Shown piece after piece: positions 6,542 to 9,620 of a DNA stretch of 9,620 bases. Position numbers and translations under genes: made by a program. The notes below the pieces were generated by a model. That model was given only the letters and a program-made list of their open reading frames with translations, had not been told where the DNA came from and did no database searches. Origin of the DNA: Gammaproteobacteria bacterium UBA7803. GTDB lineage: Bacteria; Pseudomonadota; Gammaproteobacteria; Pseudomonadales; Azotimanducaceae. The stretch covers positions 11,459 to 21,078 of the forward strand of contig DLCH01000068.1 of NCBI GenBank assembly GCA_002480525.1, read 5' to 3'. Positions within the stretch are counted from its first letter, which is position 1. Each line of letters opens with the position of its first letter.

Positions 6542-7672
6542 ATGAAATCCGAAATCACGAAAATGGCGGCGGCGGCCGCGCTCGCCCTCGGCGCAACCCA
6601 GGCCCATGCGGCCACGTCCATCGGTGAGTTCACCACGGTGAGCGGCTTCGGCACGACCGCGGTGGCGGTCACCGATTCGGACGAGGCGGAGTTCGTCCGC
6701 TACGGGCAGCTCAGCGGCGCCGACGACCGCCCCGAGTTCAAGGTCGACAGCAATCTCGGCCTGCAGCTCGACATGCGCCCGCGCAACTGGGTGTCTGCGA
6801 CCGTCCAGCTTCTCACCCAGCAGCGCAACGGCCGGAACCTGGACACCAGCGTCGAATGGGCCTTCGTCGGCTTCGAGCCGATCGACGGACTGCGCGCGCG
6901 CGTCGGCCGGACCGCCATGCCGGTGTTCGCCATCTCCGACACCCGCAACGTCGGTTTCGCCAACAACTGGGTGCGTCCGCCCAACGAGGTGTACGGCCTG
7001 GCGCTCATGGAGAATCTCGACGGTGCCGACGTGAGCTGGTACCTGCCGGTGGGCGACGCCTCCCTGACCTTCACGGCCCTGTACGGCGAGAGCGAGGTCA
7101 CGGTGTTCGCCACGGACGTGGAGATGAAGAACGTTCACGGCGCCGCCGTGCAGTGGGATTCCGAGTGGGTGTCCATCCGCGTGGCCAGGATCCTGGCCGA
7201 CTCCCAGCTCGACGACCTGGGCATTCCCGGCGTCAGCGGCGAAGACCGCTACGAGTTCAACGATATCGGCGTCCACGTCGACCGCGGCAACGTCGTGGCC
7301 CGCGCCGAGTACGTCACGCGGTCCTCGGACACCTTCGACGATCTGGTCGACGCCGACGGCTGGTACCTGTACGGCGGCTACCGGTTCGGCAACGTGCTGC
7401 CCTACGCCATGTACGCGGTGACGGAGCCGGACGCGGGGGTTCAGCCCGGTCAGCTCTCGAGCGACCAGTCCACCATCGCCGCCGGCGTCCGCTGGGACGC
7501 GTTCAGCGCCGCCACCCTCAAGTTCCAGGTGGACTACGTCGACACCGACGACACCCGGGGCATCAGCTTCCTCACCGACACGTTCTCGCCGCCCGGTTCC
7601 GGCCTGACCGTGGCGCTGCCGGTGGAAGAGCCCGTCACCGTCGTCTCCGTCGCCGTGGATTACGTCTTCTGA
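6542..7672 (+). CDS. Outer-membrane beta-barrel porin-like protein
   Basis: This 376-aa protein is probably an outer-membrane porin, a passive channel for small solutes; the substrate is unknown. A Sec signal peptide is clear (MKSEITKMAAAAALALGATQAHA, cleavage after AHA at residue 23). The mature part has alternating polar and hydrophobic stretches typical of beta strands (e.g. GLQLDMRPRNWVSATVQLL, DGWYLYGGYRFGNVLPYAMY), many aromatic girdle residues, and a C-terminal strand VVSVAVDYVF ending in phenylalanine, the BAM assembly signal. Loops are rich in Asp and Glu, which may suit a saline habitat or cation preference (inference). Its length is normal for Gram-negative general porins. It follows the chemoreceptor gene on the same strand and converges on the serine hydrolase gene. 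The porin/OMP class is secure; the exact family is not. Confidence 0.85.
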   Translation: MKSEITKMAAAAALALGATQAHAATSIGEFTTVSGFGTTAVAVTDSDEAEFVRYGQLSGADDRPEFKVDSNLGLQLDMRPRNWVSATVQLLTQQRNGRNLDTSVEWAFVGFEPIDGLRARVGRTAMPVFAISDTRNVGFANNWVRPPNEVYGLALMENLDGADVSWYLPVGDASLTFTALYGESEVTVFATDVEMKNVHGAAVQWDSEWVSIRVARILADSQLDDLGIPGVSGEDRYEFNDIGVHVDRGNVVARAEYVTRSSDTFDDLVDADGWYLYGGYRFGNVLPYAMYAVTEPDAGVQPGQLSSDQSTIAAGVRWDAFSAATLKFQVDYVDTDDTRGISFLTDTFSPPGSGLTVALPVEEPVTVVSVAVDYVF

Positions 7673-7687
7673 GAACGCCCGCGCTGC

Positions 7688-7716
7688 GCCGCGGCCCGCC
7701 CCGGGCGGGACGCGGC
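7688..7716. terminator. GC-rich hairpin between convergent genes, terminator-like
   Basis: GCCGCG (7688-7693) pairs with CGCGGC (7711-7716), then after one G/A mismatch CCCGCC (7695-7700) pairs with GGCGGG (7704-7709) around the loop CCG. It sits 15 bp after the porin stop and 27 bp after the hydrolase stop, so it could serve both. No T-run follows on either strand, so it is not a standard intrinsic terminator. It may aid Rho-dependent ending or protect 3' ends. Confidence 0.45.
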
Positions 7717-7742
7717 GGTCGGCGGCGGGGGCTGCGGGCCGG

Positions 7743-9011
7743 CTAGCGGCGCCGCCACCGCAGCCACGCCCAGACGCCGCCCAGCAGCAGCATGGCGCCG
7801 GCCCCGGCAGCCGCCAGGCGCAACGCGCCGCCGAGCCCCATGCTGAACATCAGCGTGTCCACGTTGCCGGTCTTCCAGAACACCCACTCGCCCGCCAGCC
7901 GCGTGGCCAGCAGGCTGCCGCCGGTCTCGAGCACGACGATGCCGTCGCCGGTGTCCGGGTCGAGCCGCGCCGCGGTGTTGATGGCCGGCTCGTTGCTGCC
8001 GTCGTGGCCGATGATGAAGTCCCCCGCGCCGTTCGGCGCGTAGAGCATGACGCCGAGCCCCCAGATGTCCTCTCCCAGCCGCGCGGCGTGGGGCTGCCGC
8101 ATCTCCTGCAGCGTAGCCAGGGACAGCGGCCGGCCGGAGCCCTCGGGCTGCCCCGGCGTCTGGGAGCGGACGAACTCGACCAGGTCCCGGGCGCTGGTGT
8201 ACGCGGAGGTTGCCGCCAGCGAGGTGTAGTGCCGGAACGGTTCCGACCCGCCGCTTGCATCGAAGTTGTCGGCCAGTCCCGTCGCCCTGGCTTCCCCGTG
8301 GTCGAAGGTGGTCGCGCGCATGCCGGCGGGCAGGAACACCCGCGCCTTCATGAAGTCGTTGAAGGTCTGGCCGGACACCTCCTCGACCAGAAGCTGGAGC
8401 AACGTGTACCCGCCTCCCGAGTACGCCCACCCCGATCCCGGCTCGGCCGCCACCCGCACCGCGCCGCGGGCACCGGGGGACGCGTCCTGCGCCCGGGTCA
8501 GCGACGCCTCGAGGGTCTGGACGTCCGTGGCGGCAGCGAATCCCGCGTACCCCAGACCGTCGTCGAGACCCGCCGTGTGGCTGAGCAGCCGGCGCACCGT
8601 CACCCCGTCCGCATCGTGGGGCCCCGGGGGCAACGCCCACCGGGTGAGATAGTTCGATACCGGCGCGTCCAGTTCGAGCGCGCCGTCCTCCACCAGCGCC
8701 ATGACGCCGACGGCGCTGAGCCACTTGCTGAGGGACGCGACCTGGAACAGGCTGTCCGGGCCCACGGGACGTCCCGCCGAGGCATAGTGCGCAGCGGCCA
8801 CGGTACCGTCCTCGATGAGCACCAACGCGAGATTGCCGAACCCCGCCTGCTCCGCGTAGCTGCGGGCCGCCGCCAGGAATTCGGATGGCGCCTTCGAGCC
8901 GGTGAGCGGCGGGCGCGCCCAGCCTTCGCTGAAGCCCACCAGCACCACCGCGGCCCACGCCAGGGCGCCGGCCAGGGCCGTCAGCAGGGGCCGGGTCAGT
9001 GCCTTGATCAC
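7743..9011 (-). CDS. Membrane-anchored beta-lactamase-family (SxxK) serine hydrolase
   Basis: This 422-aa protein belongs to the class C beta-lactamase/penicillin-binding-protein-like serine hydrolases, which include esterases, D-amino-acid peptidases and others; the substrate cannot be told. Motifs (numbered from GTG 9011) are S93-L-S-K96 in FQVASLSKWLSA for the nucleophile and base; Y197-S-G in WAYSGGGYTLLQ, where many relatives have YxN; and H336-D-G in IGHDGSNEP as the third motif. LLSHTAGL is also typical. A hydrophobic segment at about residues 10-27 acts as signal or anchor, and a second at about 397-418 ends in LRWRRR, placing the catalytic domain in the periplasm between two membrane anchors. 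The GTG start was chosen for AGGGGG 7 nt upstream and the signal-like sequence that follows. The frame extends upstream to an ATG at 9074, but that stretch overlaps the small ORF. It is probably co-transcribed with guaA. Confidence 0.85.
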   Translation of the reverse strand: MIKALTRPLLTALAGALAWAAVVLVGFSEGWARPPLTGSKAPSEFLAAARSYAEQAGFGNLALVLIEDGTVAAAHYASAGRPVGPDSLFQVASLSKWLSAVGVMALVEDGALELDAPVSNYLTRWALPPGPHDADGVTVRRLLSHTAGLDDGLGYAGFAAATDVQTLEASLTRAQDASPGARGAVRVAAEPGSGWAYSGGGYTLLQLLVEEVSGQTFNDFMKARVFLPAGMRATTFDHGEARATGLADNFDASGGSEPFRHYTSLAATSAYTSARDLVEFVRSQTPGQPEGSGRPLSLATLQEMRQPHAARLGEDIWGLGVMLYAPNGAGDFIIGHDGSNEPAINTAARLDPDTGDGIVVLETGGSLLATRLAGEWVFWKTGNVDTLMFSMGLGGALRLAAAGAGAMLLLGGVWAWLRWRRR

Positions 9012-9015
9012 GCGT

Positions 9016-9177
9016 TCACCCCCTGGCCAGCCCGGAGATCGCCTCGACGAGCTGGTGCCGCGGGCGTTCCGCACAGGGCAGCCAGCGCACGACCCGCGGG
9101 CCGTCTCGAGACTCGATCAGATCGTCGACGTCGCCGGCGGTGAGCGGCCACAGCCCCGCCACCGCCACCGGCCTCAC
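9016..9177 (-). CDS. Small hypothetical ORF between guaA and the hydrolase gene
   Basis: This 53-codon frame fills the gap between guaA and the hydrolase. It begins with GTG overlapping the guaA stop (GTGA) and ends TGA 4 nt before the hydrolase's GTG, with its final codons forming that gene's AGGGGG ribosome binding site. The predicted peptide starts MRPVAVAGLWPLTAGDVDDLIESR and ends LVEAISGLARG. It has an amphipathic look, one cysteine, and no signal peptide or membrane segment. I do not recognise it. The overlap architecture favours a translated coupling gene, but in GC-rich DNA a frame this short can be open by chance. Confidence 0.4.
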   Translation of the reverse strand: MRPVAVAGLWPLTAGDVDDLIESRDGPRVVRWLPCAERPRHQLVEAISGLARG

Positions 9178-9620
9178 TCCCACTCGATGGTCGCGGGCGG
9201 CTTGCTGGACACGTCGTAGACCACCCGCGAGACCCCTTCTATCTCGTTGATGATCCGGTTCGACACCGTCTCGATGAGCTCGTAGGGAAGATGAGCCCAG
9301 CGCGCGGTCATGAAGTCCACGGTCTCGACCGCCCGCAATGCAATGACGTCGGCATAGCGCCGCGCGTCGCCCACCACGCCGACGGACTTCACCGGCAGGA
9401 ACACGGCGAACGCCTGGCTGACCTTGTCGTACCAGCCGGCGCGGCGCAGTTCCTCGAGGAACACGGCGTCGGCTTCCCGCAGCACGTCGCAGCGCTCCTT
9501 GGTCACCTCGCCGAGCACGCGCACCCCAAGCCCCGGGCCGGGGAACGGGTGGCGGAACACCAGTCCGCGGGGCAGCCCCAGGTGCAGCCCGATGCGGCGC
9601 ACCTCGTCCTTGAACAGCTC
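9174..9620 (-). CDS. guaA: GMP synthase (glutamine-hydrolysing), C-terminal part, 5' end outside window
   Basis: GuaA aminates XMP to GMP in the cytosol, using ATP and glutamine. The visible 148 residues are the C-terminal dimerisation domain that completes the XMP site. RHPFPGPGLGVRVLGEV, YDKVSQAFAVFLPVKSVGVVGDARRY, LRAVETVDFMTARWAHLPY and the terminal KPPATIEWE match GMP synthases almost residue for residue. The class I glutaminase and ATP-pyrophosphatase domains lie beyond the right edge. The stop TGA overlaps the GTG of the small downstream ORF. In Pseudomonas-type genomes guaA is close to tadA and purL; here about 4.8 kb of other genes separate guaA from tadA. Confidence 0.97.
   Translation of the reverse strand, partial: ELFKDEVRRIGLHLGLPRGLVFRHPFPGPGLGVRVLGEVTKERCDVLREADAVFLEELRRAGWYDKVSQAFAVFLPVKSVGVVGDARRYADVIALRAVETVDFMTARWAHLPYELIETVSNRIINEIEGVSRVVYDVSSKPPATIEWE

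Noticed and set aside
6284..7276. A 330-codon minus-strand frame opposite the porin gene
   Set aside because: It is antisense to a well-supported porin with signal peptide and C-terminal phenylalanine; no domain is visible.
7660..8958. A 432-codon minus-strand frame overlapping the hydrolase
   Set aside because: It is a shadow in another frame of the same strand with low-complexity Gly/Arg/Ala composition, while the neighbouring frame has the SxxK, YSG and HDG motifs.

Overview
The window is GC-rich DNA, probably from a gammaproteobacterium. PurL is the single-chain, roughly 1290-residue form that carries its own glutaminase domain, and PurL, TadA and GuaA all read closely like their Pseudomonas/Escherichia-type orthologues. 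The GC level, together with many Asp/Glu residues in the porin, would suit an Ectothiorhodospiraceae-like or other halophilic group, but the lineage is an inference.

Layout. The minus strand carries tadA followed 4 bases later by purL (3842 down to 1, cut by the left edge a few residues before its end). Upstream of tadA is a 271-bp divergent intergenic region (4333-4603). The plus strand then carries a methyl-accepting chemotaxis protein gene (4604-6494) and, 47 bp later, an outer-membrane porin gene (6542-7672). From the right edge, on the minus strand, come the 3' part of guaA (9620-9174), a small unrecognised ORF whose GTG overlaps the guaA stop, and a membrane-anchored SxxK serine hydrolase (9011-7743). 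The hydrolase and porin genes converge on a GC-rich hairpin. PurL and GuaA serve purine biosynthesis and TadA makes inosine-34 in tRNA. The chemoreceptor, porin and hydrolase look like accessory cargo sitting between two housekeeping blocks that are neighbours in Pseudomonas-like genomes.

The most notable feature is a 264-bp non-autonomous element (5317-5580) inserted in the HAMP domain of the chemoreceptor. It has perfect 31-bp terminal inverted repeats and is flanked by a CTAG duplication. Inside are two back-to-back hairpin arms of almost equal length (99 and 98 nt), so the whole element can fold as a three-way junction. The insertion shifts the reading frame. Removing the element plus one CTAG copy restores an uninterrupted 540-residue receptor. 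As it stands, the locus could encode a 326-residue membrane fragment with an 88-residue tail read from the element, and possibly a separate soluble signalling domain started from a GAGGGG-8nt-GTG sequence at the right end of the element.

No tRNA, rRNA or CRISPR array was seen.
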